This document shows, piece by piece, positions 1-9,145 of a stretch of 34,383 nucleotides of DNA. The notes beneath the pieces are model-generated. The model searched no databases, was not told the DNA's origin, and worked only from the letters and a program-made list of their open reading frames with translations. Numbering within the stretch: the first letter of the stretch is position 1; every line of letters starts with the position of its first letter. Made by a program: the position numbers and the translations under genes. The stretch is from DATCSE01 sp036568605 (GTDB lineage Bacteria > Pseudomonadota > Gammaproteobacteria > Burkholderiales > Burkholderiaceae_C): positions 1 to 34,383 of the forward strand of contig DATCSE010000434.1 of NCBI GenBank assembly GCA_036568605.1, read 5' to 3'.

Positions 1-759
1 GCGAAGTCGCTGCGCGGCGGCACGCTGATCGCCACGCCGCTGAAGGGCGCCGACGGCCAGATCTATGCGCTGGCGCAGGGCAACCTCGTCGTCGGCGGCG
101 CCGGCGCCTCGGCGGCCGGCTCGAAAGTGCAGATCAATCACCTGAGCGCCGGCCGTGTGCCCGAAGGCGCGACCGTCGAACGCGCGGTGCCGACGCCGCT
201 CGCGCAGGGCGACGCATTGCAGCTGGACCTGAACGCGAGCGACTTCAACACCGCCCGCGAGGTCGCGCGCGCGATCAACGCGAAGATGGGCAACGGCATC
301 GCGCAGGCGCTGGACGGCCGCGTCGTGCGCGTGCGCATGCCCGAGGGCACCGATGCGCGGGTCGCGTTCATGGCCGACATCGAGAACCTCGACATCGCGC
401 TCGCGACGCCGGCCGCCAAGGTCGTGATCAACGCCCGCACCGGTTCGGTGGTCGTGAACCAGACGGTCACGCTGAACCCCTGCGCGGTTGCGCACGGCAA
501 CCTGTCGGTCACGATCAACTCGACCCCGGTGATCAGCCAGCCGGCGCCGTTCAGCAAGGGCGAGACGGTGTCGCGCGACAAGGCCGACATCATGGTCAAG
601 CAGGAGCCGGGCTCGCTGATCCAGTTGCCGGCCGGCACCAAGCTCGCCGACGTCGTGAAGGCGCTGAACTCCCTGGGCGCGACGCCGCAGGACCTGCTCG
701 CGATCCTGCAGGCGATGAAGACCGCCGGCGCGCTGAACGCCGAGATCGAGGTGATCTAG
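1..759 (+). CDS. flgI: Flagellar P-ring protein FlgI (C-terminal part)
   Basis: The window opens inside this gene; frame 1 is open from base 1 to a TAG stop at 757-759, giving about 252 C-terminal residues. FlgI is the periplasmic protein that polymerises into the P ring around the flagellar rod. The visible part carries family hallmarks: the NARTGSVVVNQ stretch, the CAVAHGNLSVTI segment that follows it, and the C-terminal LNSLGATPQDLLAILQAMK block before the terminal EIEVI. The next gene starts at the base after the stop, as expected in a flgI-flgJ operon. The N-terminus and signal peptide lie outside the window. Identity is secure from these motifs and from flgJKL following. Confidence 0.96.
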   Translation, partial: AKSLRGGTLIATPLKGADGQIYALAQGNLVVGGAGASAAGSKVQINHLSAGRVPEGATVERAVPTPLAQGDALQLDLNASDFNTAREVARAINAKMGNGIAQALDGRVVRVRMPEGTDARVAFMADIENLDIALATPAAKVVINARTGSVVVNQTVTLNPCAVAHGNLSVTINSTPVISQPAPFSKGETVSRDKADIMVKQEPGSLIQLPAGTKLADVVKALNSLGATPQDLLAILQAMKTAGALNAEIEVI

Positions 760-1680
760 ATGGCCGGCGTGTCGCGTCTGCCCGGCAACGCGGATCTCGC
801 GTCGCTCGACACGCTGCGCGACCCGAGCGCGGCCGCGCTGAAGGCGCGCGCGTCCAGCGATCCGAAGGCGACGATCAAGGCGGCGGCCAAGCAGTTCGAG
901 GCGCTGTTCATGCAGCAGCTGATGAAGAGCATGCGCGAGGCGACGATGTCCTCCGGCCTGCTCGACAACGGCGGCACGCAGCTGGGGACCGAGCTGCTCG
1001 ACACGCAGTACGCGAACCGGATGACGGGGCTGCCGGGCGGCCTCTCCGACATGATCGCGCGTCAGCTCGAGCGGCAGATGAGCGGCACGAGCGCCGCGAA
1101 CATCTCGGCCGCGATCGCGCCGGCCTCGGCCGCCGGCGCACCCGGCGCATCCGGCGCAGGCGCGGCGAACCCGACGCCGACCCAGGCGGACTTCATCAAC
1201 AAGCACGCGGCCGCGGCGCGCGCCGCCGAGGCGCAAAGCGGCATCCCGGCCGCGTTCATGGTCGCGCAGGCGGCACATGAATCGGGCTGGGGCAAGGGCG
1301 AGATCCGCAACGCCGACGGCAGCACTTCGTACAACCTGTTCGGCATCAAGGCCGGTACGAACTGGAAGGGCGCGACGACGACGATCACGACCACCGAGGT
1401 CATCGACGGCGAGCCGCGCAAGGTCCAGGCGAAGTTCCGCGCGTACGGCAGCTACGAGGAATCGTTCCGCGACTACGCGCAGCTGATGAAAGACAACCCG
1501 CGTTATGCCTCGGTGCTGAACGCGACCACCGCCGACGGCTTCGCCAAAGGCCTGCAGCGCGCCGGCTACGCGACCGATCCGGCCTACGCCGACAAGCTCA
1601 CGCGCACGATCAACACGACGCTGCGCGTGCAGCGCGCGGCTTCGAACAACCCGAACAACCCCTCGAGGAACCTCGCATGA
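760..1680 (+). CDS. flgJ: FlgJ: rod assembly protein with peptidoglycan hydrolase domain
   Basis: 306 aa. The N-terminal domain (about residues 35-110) holds the rod-binding signature around AAKQFEALFMQQLMKSMR and is the cap on which the rod assembles. An Ala/Gly/Pro-rich linker (about 110-140) leads to a glycosidase-type muramidase domain (about 145-295) that opens the peptidoglycan for the growing rod. The catalytic glutamate is most likely E174 in the AAHESGWGKGE motif; SYNLFGIK and the C-terminal GYATDPAYADKL are further hallmarks of this hydrolase family. The ATG directly abuts the flgI stop and the stop overlaps the flgK start (ATGA), so translational coupling is likely. Two-domain FlgJ is the usual beta/gammaproteobacterial form. 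Confidence 0.97.
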   Translation: MAGVSRLPGNADLASLDTLRDPSAAALKARASSDPKATIKAAAKQFEALFMQQLMKSMREATMSSGLLDNGGTQLGTELLDTQYANRMTGLPGGLSDMIARQLERQMSGTSAANISAAIAPASAAGAPGASGAGAANPTPTQADFINKHAAAARAAEAQSGIPAAFMVAQAAHESGWGKGEIRNADGSTSYNLFGIKAGTNWKGATTTITTTEVIDGEPRKVQAKFRAYGSYEESFRDYAQLMKDNPRYASVLNATTADGFAKGLQRAGYATDPAYADKLTRTINTTLRVQRAASNNPNNPSRNLA

Positions 1681-3620
1681 GCGGCTCAGCGTTGATGTCG
1701 ATCGGCAAGACCGCGCTGTTCGCGAACTATGCGGCGCTGCAGACCGCCAGCAACAACATCGCGAATGTCAACACGACCGGCTACTCGCGCCAGGAGGCGC
1801 AGCTCGCGACCGCGCAGGGCCAGTACACCGGCTCGGGCTTCTTCGGCAAGGGCGTCGACGTCACGACGATCGCGCGCTCGTACAACGCGCTGCTGACGCA
1901 GCAGGCGGTCGCCAGCAACTCGATCGCCGCGGCCGATTCGGCCCGCAACGACCGGCTGACGCAGCTCGAGAGCGTGTTCGCGACCGGCACCTCGGGCCTG
2001 GGCTCGGCCGCGGGCGACTTCCTGAATTCGTTCGTCGACCTCGCGAACAAGCCGGCCGACGCGTCGACCCGCCAGGTGGTGCTGAGCCAGGCGACCGACC
2101 TCGCATCGCGCTTCCGCACCGCGGCCGATCAGCTCTCGACGCTGCAGACCGGCGTCACGCAGGAGGTGAAGACCTCGGTCGCCACGGTCAACTCGCTGGC
2201 CCAGCAGGTCGCGAAGCTGAACCAGCAGATCACGTCCTACCGCGGCACTGGCCAGACGCCCAACGACCTGCTCGACCAGCGCGACCAGTTGGTCAAGCAG
2301 ATCAGCAGCTACGTGAACGTCTCGACGATCACGGCCGACGATGGCAGCGTCGGCCTGTTCATCGGCGGCGGCCAGAACCTGGTGCTGGGCGCGAATGCGA
2401 ACACGCTGAAGGCGGTTCCCGATGCGTTCGATTCGTCCAAGGTGCAGCTCGCGTTGCAGGAGGGCGCGAGCAATCGGCTGATTCCCGGCGACTCGCTGCA
2501 GGGCGGCTCGATCGCCGGCCTGCTGAAGTTCCAGAACAACGACCTGACGGCCGCGAACAACCTGCTCGGCCAGATGGCCACCGCGATCACCGGCGCGCTG
2601 AACAAGCAGCAGTCGCTCGGCCTGGACCTGAGCGGGCAGGCGGGCGGGCCGCTGTTCTCGGTCAGCAATCCGCGCGTGCTCGATGCGAGCTCGAACCAGG
2701 GCAACGCGACGTTGTCCTTGACGGTCAGCGACTCGTCGCAGGTGCAGGCCAGCGACTACTCGGTCCAGTTCGACGGCACGAACTACACGATCACGCGCAA
2801 TGCGGATCAGCAGGCCGTGGCCGGCAGCCCGTTCACCGCTGCGCAGCTCACGAGCGGCGTCAGCTTCGACGGCGTCACGCTGCAGCTGACCGGCGGCACT
2901 GCGCAGTCGGGCGACCGCTTCGTGCTGCAGCCGGTTGCCACGGCTGCGCAGAACATGCAGTCGGTGCTGTCGAATCCGAACGGCCTCGCGGCCGCGGCGC
3001 CGTTCGTCGGGAGCATGGGCGCCAGCAACACCGGCACCGCGACGGTCGCGTCGCTGACGGCGGTCGACCCGTCCTACGACGGCACGCTGACCGCGACGAT
3101 CCAGTTCACCGACAACAGCGGCAACTACAACTGGGCGCTGTCGGACGGCACGAGCGGCACCGGCACCTGGACCGCGGGATCGCCGATCGCGCTGAACGGC
3201 TTCGAGCTCAAGCTCGACGGCGTGCCGAAGGCGAACGACACCGTCAGCGTCGCACCGACCACCTCGATCGCGAGCAACAACGGCAACGCGCTCGCGTTCT
3301 CGAACCTCGCCGACGTCGGCATCGTCGCATCGATGCCGCAGACCAACGGCAGCGCCGGCCCCGCGCAGACGATCACCGACGCGTATGCCAGCGCGATCGC
3401 CGACATCGGCGTGCGCGTGCAGGGCAGCAAGTCGGCGACCGCGATCTCCGGCAGCGCCGCGCAGACGGCCGAGACCGCGCGCGCCAACGCCGCCGGCGTC
3501 AACCTCGACGAGGAGGCGGCGCGGCTGATCCAGTACCAGCAGAGCTACCAGGCGGCCGCGAAGATCCTGCAGGTCGCGCAGTCCGTGTTCGACACGCTGC
3601 TGCAGACCGCAGCCGGCTGA
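1677..3620 (+). CDS. flgK: Flagellar hook-associated protein 1 (FlgK)
   Basis: 647 aa, longer than the roughly 550 aa enterobacterial protein because of an expanded, Ser/Thr/Gly-rich middle domain (about residues 330-560). FlgK forms the hook-filament junction with FlgL and is exported by the flagellar type III apparatus. The N-terminus has the rod/hook/HAP signature (ALQTASNNIANVNTTGYSRQ), and the C-terminus has the matching amphipathic segment (NLDEEAARLIQYQQSYQAAAKIL, then VFDTLL) that packs against it. The ATG overlaps the flgJ stop by 4 nt; a second in-frame ATG six codons downstream (1695) is a possible alternative start. flgL follows after 23 nt. Confidence 0.97.
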   Translation: MSGSALMSIGKTALFANYAALQTASNNIANVNTTGYSRQEAQLATAQGQYTGSGFFGKGVDVTTIARSYNALLTQQAVASNSIAAADSARNDRLTQLESVFATGTSGLGSAAGDFLNSFVDLANKPADASTRQVVLSQATDLASRFRTAADQLSTLQTGVTQEVKTSVATVNSLAQQVAKLNQQITSYRGTGQTPNDLLDQRDQLVKQISSYVNVSTITADDGSVGLFIGGGQNLVLGANANTLKAVPDAFDSSKVQLALQEGASNRLIPGDSLQGGSIAGLLKFQNNDLTAANNLLGQMATAITGALNKQQSLGLDLSGQAGGPLFSVSNPRVLDASSNQGNATLSLTVSDSSQVQASDYSVQFDGTNYTITRNADQQAVAGSPFTAAQLTSGVSFDGVTLQLTGGTAQSGDRFVLQPVATAAQNMQSVLSNPNGLAAAAPFVGSMGASNTGTATVASLTAVDPSYDGTLTATIQFTDNSGNYNWALSDGTSGTGTWTAGSPIALNGFELKLDGVPKANDTVSVAPTTSIASNNGNALAFSNLADVGIVASMPQTNGSAGPAQTITDAYASAIADIGVRVQGSKSATAISGSAAQTAETARANAAGVNLDEEAARLIQYQQSYQAAAKILQVAQSVFDTLLQTAAG

Positions 3621-3643
3621 ATGCAGCAGCAGTAGAGGCTTCC

Positions 3644-4840
3644 ATGCACATCGCCACCGCCACCGCCTACAACAACTCGCTCGAGGCGCTGATGCAGCGC
3701 CAGCAGACGATGTCGGAGACGCAGGAGCAACTGACGACCGGCAAGCGCGTGAACCGCGCGAGCGACGACCCGGCCGCCGCGGCGCGCGCCGAGCGCGCGC
3801 TCGCGGCCGAGGCACGCAGCACCGCGAGCCAGCGTGCGGTCGACGCGAGCAACAACGCGATGACGCTGACCGAAAGCGCGCTCGGCGACGCCGGCGACCT
3901 GCTGCAGCAGATCCGCGAGAAGCTCGTGCAGGCCGGCGATGCCAGCCTCAGCGATGCCGACCGCAAGAGCATCGCGGCCGAGGTCAGCGAGCTGCGCAAG
4001 CAGCTGTTCTCGATCGCGAACCGCAGCGACGGCGCCGGCACCTACCTGTTCGGCGGACAGTCGGCCGACCAGGCGCCGTTCGTCGACGCGGCCGGCGGCG
4101 TGCAGTACACGGGCCAGGCCGGCACGCAGCAGGCCGCCTCGGGCGAGCCGCTGCCGCTGACGGTCGACGGGCAGGGCACGTGGATGAGCGCGCGCACCGG
4201 CAACGGCACCTTCGTCACCGGCGCGGCCAGCGGCAACACGGGCTCGGCATGGATAGACACCGGCCACGTCGTCGATCCATCGGACGTGACAGGTCATTCG
4301 TACACGGTGGACTTCGACGCGACGTCGACGCCGACGACCTACACGATCACCGACACGACGACCGGCACCACCTCGGCCGCCACGGCGTTCAAGTCGCCGC
4401 AGGCGATCCAGATCGACGGCATGTCCGCGACAATCACCGGCGCGCCGGCCGACGGGGACTCGTTCACGCTGAAGCCGTCGACGCCGACGTTGAGCGTGTT
4501 CGATGCCGTCGACAAGGCGATCGCCGACCTGAACGCGACGAATCGCACCAGCTCGCAGAACACGCAGGCGAACACCGGCAACCTGGCGTCGCTCGATGCG
4601 GTGATGGGCCAGTTGCAGGCCACGCGCAGCCAGGTCGGCGCGACGCTGACCCGGGTCGACGGCGTGACCGACCGTCTGTCGGCGCTCAAGCTCGCGAGCC
4701 AGACCGAGCGCTCGAACGCCGTAGACATCGACATGACACAGGCGATTTCAGACTTCTCGAACCAGCAAACCGGCTACGATGCAGCGCTCAAGAGCTACGC
4801 GATGGTGCAGAAGCTGAGCCTGTTCAACTACCTCGGGTAG
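3644..4840 (+). CDS. flgL: Flagellar hook-associated protein 3 (FlgL)
   Basis: 398 aa, flagellin-like hook-filament junction protein acting with FlgK at the distal hook. The N-terminal D0/D1 helices include the family segments LTTGKRVNRASDDP and the RSDGAGTYLFGG loop near residue 125. The C-terminal helices end in the usual DMTQAISDFSNQQTGYDAALKS and a terminal SLFNYLG. The central part (about 190-290) is a Thr/Ser/Asp-rich insert, probably an outward-facing domain, and explains the greater length than the ~317 aa enterobacterial protein. It lies 23 nt after flgK and is probably cotranscribed. Confidence 0.96.
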   Translation: MHIATATAYNNSLEALMQRQQTMSETQEQLTTGKRVNRASDDPAAAARAERALAAEARSTASQRAVDASNNAMTLTESALGDAGDLLQQIREKLVQAGDASLSDADRKSIAAEVSELRKQLFSIANRSDGAGTYLFGGQSADQAPFVDAAGGVQYTGQAGTQQAASGEPLPLTVDGQGTWMSARTGNGTFVTGAASGNTGSAWIDTGHVVDPSDVTGHSYTVDFDATSTPTTYTITDTTTGTTSAATAFKSPQAIQIDGMSATITGAPADGDSFTLKPSTPTLSVFDAVDKAIADLNATNRTSSQNTQANTGNLASLDAVMGQLQATRSQVGATLTRVDGVTDRLSALKLASQTERSNAVDIDMTQAISDFSNQQTGYDAALKSYAMVQKLSLFNYLG

Positions 4841-4861
4841 CGTCAGTCATAGTTCTTGTTG

Positions 4862-4885
4862 CTGCTGCGGCGCTGGCGGCAGCAG
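4862..4885 (+). other. Small hairpin before the HDOD gene
   Basis: A 7-bp inverted repeat, CTGCTGC (4862-4868) and GCAGCAG (4879-4885) with a 10-nt loop, sits between the flgL stop and the ribosome binding site of the next gene (GGAG at 4888-4891). There is no T run, so it is not a convincing terminator. It could partly insulate flgL mRNA or be chance in GC-rich sequence. Confidence 0.3.
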
Positions 4886-4898
4886 TCGGAGTCCACCG

Positions 4899-6110
4899 GT
4901 GAGCGATACGTCTTCTTCGATCCTCGGTCAGATCGCGCTCGGCTACTCGCCGTTCGTCGACCGCAACCGCGCGGTCATCGCGACGCGGCTGACCGTGATG
5001 CCGCTGCGGCCCGATGCGCAGCTCGATGTCGCGCAACTGCTGCACGAGGTCGGCAACGTCTGGCCGGCCAGCGGCGCGCGCGTGTCGCTGAACATCGTCA
5101 GCGAAAGCCTGCTGCAGGAGCTGCTCGGCACGCAGCCGTCGGCCAATCTGATGGTCGAGATCCCGGCGTTCATGGCCGTCGAGCCGGCCAACGTCGCCGC
5201 GATCAGCGCGCTGCATGCGAACGGCAGCACGCTGCTGATCAAGGGCCGGCCGCTGCGCGAGCTGCCGCGCGAGGTGCTGCCGTGCTTCAAGTACTCGATC
5301 ATCGACCTGGCCGACGAACGCCGGATCGAGAGCGGGATGGCCCCGCCGGGCGTGACGCGCACGATCCAGTACGTGCAGTCCGGCGTGCGCACCGTCGCCG
5401 ACATGGAGGCATCGTTCCAGCGCGGCGCCCAGGCGGTGCTGGGCTGGCCGATCGACGACGCGGTCTCGACGACCGCGGCGCGCACCGGCAAGAACGTCGC
5501 CGCGCCGGACATGCAGGTGATCGTCGAGCTGATCCACCGGGTCGACAAGGAAGAGCCGATCGAGAAGCTCGAGCTGACGCTGAAGCGCGACCCGACGCTC
5601 GCGTTCAAGCTGCTGCGCTACATCAACTCGCCGGCGTTCGGGCTGCGCGTCGAGATCAGCTCGTTCCGCCACGCGATCATGATGCTGGGCTACCAGAGGC
5701 TGAAGCGCTGGCTCGCGCTGCTGCTCGCCACCGCGAGCAAGGACGTGAACCTCAAGCCGGTGATGTTCGCGGCGGTGCGCCGCGGGCTGCTGATGGAGGA
5801 GCTCTCGCGCGGCGTCGCCGACGAGGAGATGCGCAACGAGGTCTTCATCTGCGGCGTGTTCTCGCTGCTGGACCGCATGTTCCAGCAGCCGTTCTCGCAG
5901 CTGCTCGATTCGATACCGGTGCCCGAGCGCGTGCGCCAGGCGCTGGCCGATGAGGCCGGGCCGTTCTGGCCGTATCTCGAGGTGGTGCGGGCGGTCGAGA
6001 ACGAATCGCTGTTCGACTTCCGCGAGGCCGCCGATCAGCTGATGATGAGCGTCAACGAGATCAACCGCGCGCAGCTGCGCGCCCTGATGCAGGCGGCAGA
6101 ACTCGAGTGA
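4899..6110 (+). CDS. EAL-like/HDOD two-domain signalling protein
   Basis: 403 aa. The C-terminal half (about residues 200-390) is a HDOD domain, seen in the LELTLKRDPTLAFKLLRYINS segment and the following FRHAIMMLGYQRLKRWLAL helix. The N-terminal half resembles a degenerate EAL phosphodiesterase fold of the kind found in YuxH-type proteins; no EAL motif or metal-binding residues are visible, so c-di-GMP hydrolysis is not expected. HDOD proteins are usually non-enzymatic signalling scaffolds. The start is GTG at 4899, supported by GGAG seven bases upstream. It follows flgL by 58 nt and meets the convergent kinase gene 17 nt downstream, so it may be the last gene of the flagellar transcript. 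A motility-related role is inferred from position only. Confidence 0.85.
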   Translation: MSDTSSSILGQIALGYSPFVDRNRAVIATRLTVMPLRPDAQLDVAQLLHEVGNVWPASGARVSLNIVSESLLQELLGTQPSANLMVEIPAFMAVEPANVAAISALHANGSTLLIKGRPLRELPREVLPCFKYSIIDLADERRIESGMAPPGVTRTIQYVQSGVRTVADMEASFQRGAQAVLGWPIDDAVSTTAARTGKNVAAPDMQVIVELIHRVDKEEPIEKLELTLKRDPTLAFKLLRYINSPAFGLRVEISSFRHAIMMLGYQRLKRWLALLLATASKDVNLKPVMFAAVRRGLLMEELSRGVADEEMRNEVFICGVFSLLDRMFQQPFSQLLDSIPVPERVRQALADEAGPFWPYLEVVRAVENESLFDFREAADQLMMSVNEINRAQLRALMQAAELE

Positions 6111-6127
6111 CGCGCGGCTGAGGCCGG

Positions 6128-7471
6128 TTACGCCTGCGGGTCGCGCGGCAGCGTGAAGTGAAAGCGCGCGCCGCGGTCCGGTTCGGCTTCGCCCCAGATG
6201 TCGCCGCCGTGACGGCGCACGATGCGCCGCGCCGAGGCCAGCCCGACGCCGGTGCCGGCGAACTCGTTGGCGCTGTGCAGGCGCTGGAACACGCCGAACA
6301 GGCGATCGGCGAAGCGCATGTCGAAACCCGCGCCGTTGTCGCGGAGGACGAACGCGTCCGCGCCGGCGCCGCGCTCGAAGCGGATCTGCGCGGTCTCGCG
6401 CTTGCCGGTGTATTTCCAGGCGTTGCCGATCAGGTTCTCCATCAGCACGCGCAGCAGCGTCGGATCGCCCTCGACCTGCATGCCGGGCTGGATCACGAAT
6501 TCCGCCCGGCGGTCCGGTGATTGATGCCGCAGGTCCTCGGCGACGTAATCGGCAAGCAGCGACAGGTTGACCGACTGGCGCGTCAGCGGCTGCGACGACA
6601 GCTTGGACAGCGCGAGCAGTGCGTCGATCATGTTGTTCATGCGCGCCGCGGCGCCGAGCACGCGGTCCAGGTGCTCGTTGCCGACGTGGTCGAGCACCGA
6701 GCCGTAGTCTTCCTTGACGATCTTCGTGAAGCCTTCGACCACGCGGAGCGGCGCGCGCAGGTCGTGCGAGATCGTGTAGCTGAACGAGTCGGCATCGGTC
6801 GGCTGCTCCGACGGCCGTGCGGCCGCGTTCGACGGCGCGGCGGTCCTGGCCGGCGTTTCGATCTCGCGCAGCGTGCCGTGGTAGCCGGCAAATGCGCCCT
6901 GCGCATCGCTGAGCGCACGACCCCGCAGCCGCGCGCGGCGGCCGATGGGCGGAGCGGCATCGCGGCGCTGCACGATCAGGTCGGCCAGCGGCGCGCCGCG
7001 CTCCAGGCTCGCGCGCAGTTCGGCCGGGTCGTCGGTGCTCAGGTGGTCCCACAGCAGCGGCGCGGTTGCATTCGACGGCGCCCAGTTCGCGCCGCCGTCC
7101 GGCCCGTTCGGCGCGCGCATCGCGACGAGCCGATGCGCTGCATCGGTCTGCCATTGCCAGACATCGAGCAGCTCGTCGACGCGGCGCAGGGCGTCGCGCG
7201 ATTCGCGCAGCTCGGCGGCCAGGCGATGGCGTTCGCCGGAAGCCCGCACGAACAGGGCTGCGAACACCACCAGGGCGACGCTCAACAGCAGCAGCGCGAG
7301 TGCGAAGGCACCGAATGCGCCGAGGTCATCGGCATGGCTGGCGTCGAGCCAGGTCGGCGGGACGGTCCAAGCCCATGCCAGCAACAGCAGCATCGACGCG
7401 GCCGCAGCGGCGATCAGCCACCGCGACCAGCGCAGCCGCAGATCCCAGTGGGCTCCGCCGACACCATTCAT
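6128..7471 (-). CDS. Membrane-bound sensor histidine kinase
   Basis: 447 aa. Two hydrophobic segments (about residues 14-36 and 49-76) anchor it in the inner membrane with only a short loop between them, so the sensed signal is probably not captured by a large periplasmic domain. A divergent PAS-like region (about 100-215) precedes the dimerisation/phosphoacceptor helix with H236 in SYTISHDLRAPLR. The ATPase domain shows an N box (NLIGNAWKYTG), a G1 box (DNGAGFD) and a G2 box (GTGVGLA). The H-box type resembles bacteriophytochrome-like kinases. It has no receiver of its own and is transcribed away from the Hpt and REC genes that begin 167 nt away, making those natural candidate partners. The partner assignment is inference. 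Confidence 0.93.
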   Translation of the reverse strand: MNGVGGAHWDLRLRWSRWLIAAAAASMLLLLAWAWTVPPTWLDASHADDLGAFGAFALALLLLSVALVVFAALFVRASGERHRLAAELRESRDALRRVDELLDVWQWQTDAAHRLVAMRAPNGPDGGANWAPSNATAPLLWDHLSTDDPAELRASLERGAPLADLIVQRRDAAPPIGRRARLRGRALSDAQGAFAGYHGTLREIETPARTAAPSNAAARPSEQPTDADSFSYTISHDLRAPLRVVEGFTKIVKEDYGSVLDHVGNEHLDRVLGAAARMNNMIDALLALSKLSSQPLTRQSVNLSLLADYVAEDLRHQSPDRRAEFVIQPGMQVEGDPTLLRVLMENLIGNAWKYTGKRETAQIRFERGAGADAFVLRDNGAGFDMRFADRLFGVFQRLHSANEFAGTGVGLASARRIVRRHGGDIWGEAEPDRGARFHFTLPRDPQA

Positions 7472-7638
7472 GCAAGCGATTGTAAGTAGCGTGGGCTCTG
7501 CGGCCGAGCAGCCTTGCCGCGAGTGCGGACACGTGTTCGTGGGATTTCAAGTTCGCCTCGCGTGAGCCGAAATCCGGTCACGCGGCATCGGATGCTCCAG
7601 GCGATGGCGCCCGTCCGATTCGCGAACTGGCTCACGTC

Positions 7639-9066
7639 ATGCTGCTGTACTTGTCCCGCGCGTCGTTCTGGCTGGCTGCCCTGGCCGCTGCATGGGCGCT
7701 GATCGCGCCGGGTCGTCATGAAACGGCGCTGACCGTCGTCGCCGGGGTCGCGGCCTTGCTGGCGCTCGCACTGTGGCGCTCGGCGCTGGCAGCAAGCCGG
7801 CGCTCGTACGCTGGCGATGCCGACGTGCCGCCGCCGGCGGTGCTGAGCGATGCGGCGCTGGCGGACGCCGCCGCGGCGATCGCCCGCATCGCGGAAGAAT
7901 CCACGTCGCACGAGGCGGCGCTGCGGGCGATCGCGGCAGTACTGAAGGCCGAGCTCGGCGCACGTGCGGTGCGTCTGCACGATGTGCTCGCGATCGGCGA
8001 GCGCGATGCCCGGCTCGCCGAATGGTTGCCCGAATCCAGGGCGCCCGGATCCAGCGGCATGGCGCTGCGCGGCGCCGCGCGAGTGGTGGCGCTGACCGGC
8101 TCGCCCTTGGGTGCCGCGGTCGCGACGCGGCGTGACGTGGTCGAGCTGCCGCGAACGATCGCCGTCCCGCTGGTCGGGGCGGCGGTACACGGTGCGGCGG
8201 GGCTCGTGCTGATCGAGCTCGACACGCTCGAGGTCGCGATCGCCGAGCCAGCCCTGGCCAGCCTGCTCGAGCTGACGCGGCTCAGCCATCGGGCTCTGAT
8301 CAGGCGCCTGGGCACCCCGGCCGAACCGCTGGACCGCGGCACGTCGACCGTGACGGTCGTCACGCCCGGGAGCCGAGCCCCGGATGCCGATACCACTGCC
8401 CGAGTGTTGGGCATCGAAGACAAAGTCATCCAGCCTGAGACATGCGTCCCTATGCTGGAACGCCTGGACTGTTGCGCCACGGTGGCATCTGGCATGCTTG
8501 AGGGAATGCACGCCCCGCGTGCGACACAATCCGATCCGGTCTTGATGGACACGTACATGCCGGACACCGGCGCCGCAGACCCGTTCCAACCCATACGCCG
8601 CCCACTGCCCCCACAGCCCCAGGCCATGCTGGACATGCACGTACGCAAGCGAGCGCCGATCCGCGATCTCGGCGACGACGCCGGCTCGCCGCAGGGCTCG
8701 GCCGGCGGTGCTGACGTGCTCGACTCGGAGGCGCTCGCGCGGCTGCGCGAGCTCGACCCGAAGGGCGAGAACCAATTGGTCGAGCGCGTGCTGAAGGCGT
8801 TCCAGACGTCGGTGGCGCGCCTGGCGCCGCAGCTGCAGACGGCGCGCGAGGCGGGCGACCGCAACACCGTGCGCCTGGTGGCGCACACGCTGAAGTCGTC
8901 GTCGGCGAGCATCGGCGCGATCCGGCTCTCGCAACTGTGCGCCGAGCTCGAAGCGGCGATACGCAACGACGACAACGCCGACATCGAGCCGGGCGTCGTC
9001 GCGTTGACCGCCGCGCTCGACGCGGCCATGCAGGCGATCCGGCGCGAGCTGGACCCGGCCCGATGA
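7639..9066 (+). CDS. Membrane GAF-like / relic receiver / Hpt phosphotransfer protein
   Basis: 475 aa. Two N-terminal hydrophobic segments (about 5-24 and 30-47) are followed by a GAF-like region (about 70-225). Residues 255-320 read like the first half of a receiver domain: IED at 259-261, MLERLDC near 272, and VLMD with D304 at the phosphoacceptor position, 43 residues after the N-terminal acidic residue. The second half of a receiver (conserved Thr/Ser and Lys) is missing. The C-terminal part (about 350-460) is a histidine phosphotransfer domain with H416 in AHTLKSSSASIGA. The protein thus resembles a hybrid kinase that has lost its kinase core. No good ribosome binding site is seen before the ATG. 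The adjacent REC-GGDEF-EAL protein is the obvious acceptor for H416. Confidence 0.82.
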   Translation: MLLYLSRASFWLAALAAAWALIAPGRHETALTVVAGVAALLALALWRSALAASRRSYAGDADVPPPAVLSDAALADAAAAIARIAEESTSHEAALRAIAAVLKAELGARAVRLHDVLAIGERDARLAEWLPESRAPGSSGMALRGAARVVALTGSPLGAAVATRRDVVELPRTIAVPLVGAAVHGAAGLVLIELDTLEVAIAEPALASLLELTRLSHRALIRRLGTPAEPLDRGTSTVTVVTPGSRAPDADTTARVLGIEDKVIQPETCVPMLERLDCCATVASGMLEGMHAPRATQSDPVLMDTYMPDTGAADPFQPIRRPLPPQPQAMLDMHVRKRAPIRDLGDDAGSPQGSAGGADVLDSEALARLRELDPKGENQLVERVLKAFQTSVARLAPQLQTAREAGDRNTVRLVAHTLKSSSASIGAIRLSQLCAELEAAIRNDDNADIEPGVVALTAALDAAMQAIRRELDPAR

Positions 9067-9097
9067 GCGCGCCGGGCCGCTCGCTGCTACGCCGAAT

Positions 9098-9117
9098 CGG
9101 TGGACGGCCGTCCACCG
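9098..9117. promoter_or_regulatory. 20-bp perfect palindrome between the Hpt and REC-GGDEF-EAL genes
   Basis: CGGTGGACGG and its reverse complement CCGTCCACCG abut to make a perfect 20-bp palindrome. It lies in the 79-nt gap, 32 nt after the Hpt stop and just before the GGAGG ribosome binding site (9133-9137) of the next gene. It could be an operator, or an mRNA cruciform/hairpin tuning expression of the downstream gene. No T run follows, so it is not a standard terminator. Function unknown. Confidence 0.5.
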
Positions 9118-9145
9118 CAACGCTCGCTGCGCGGAGGGCCATCCG

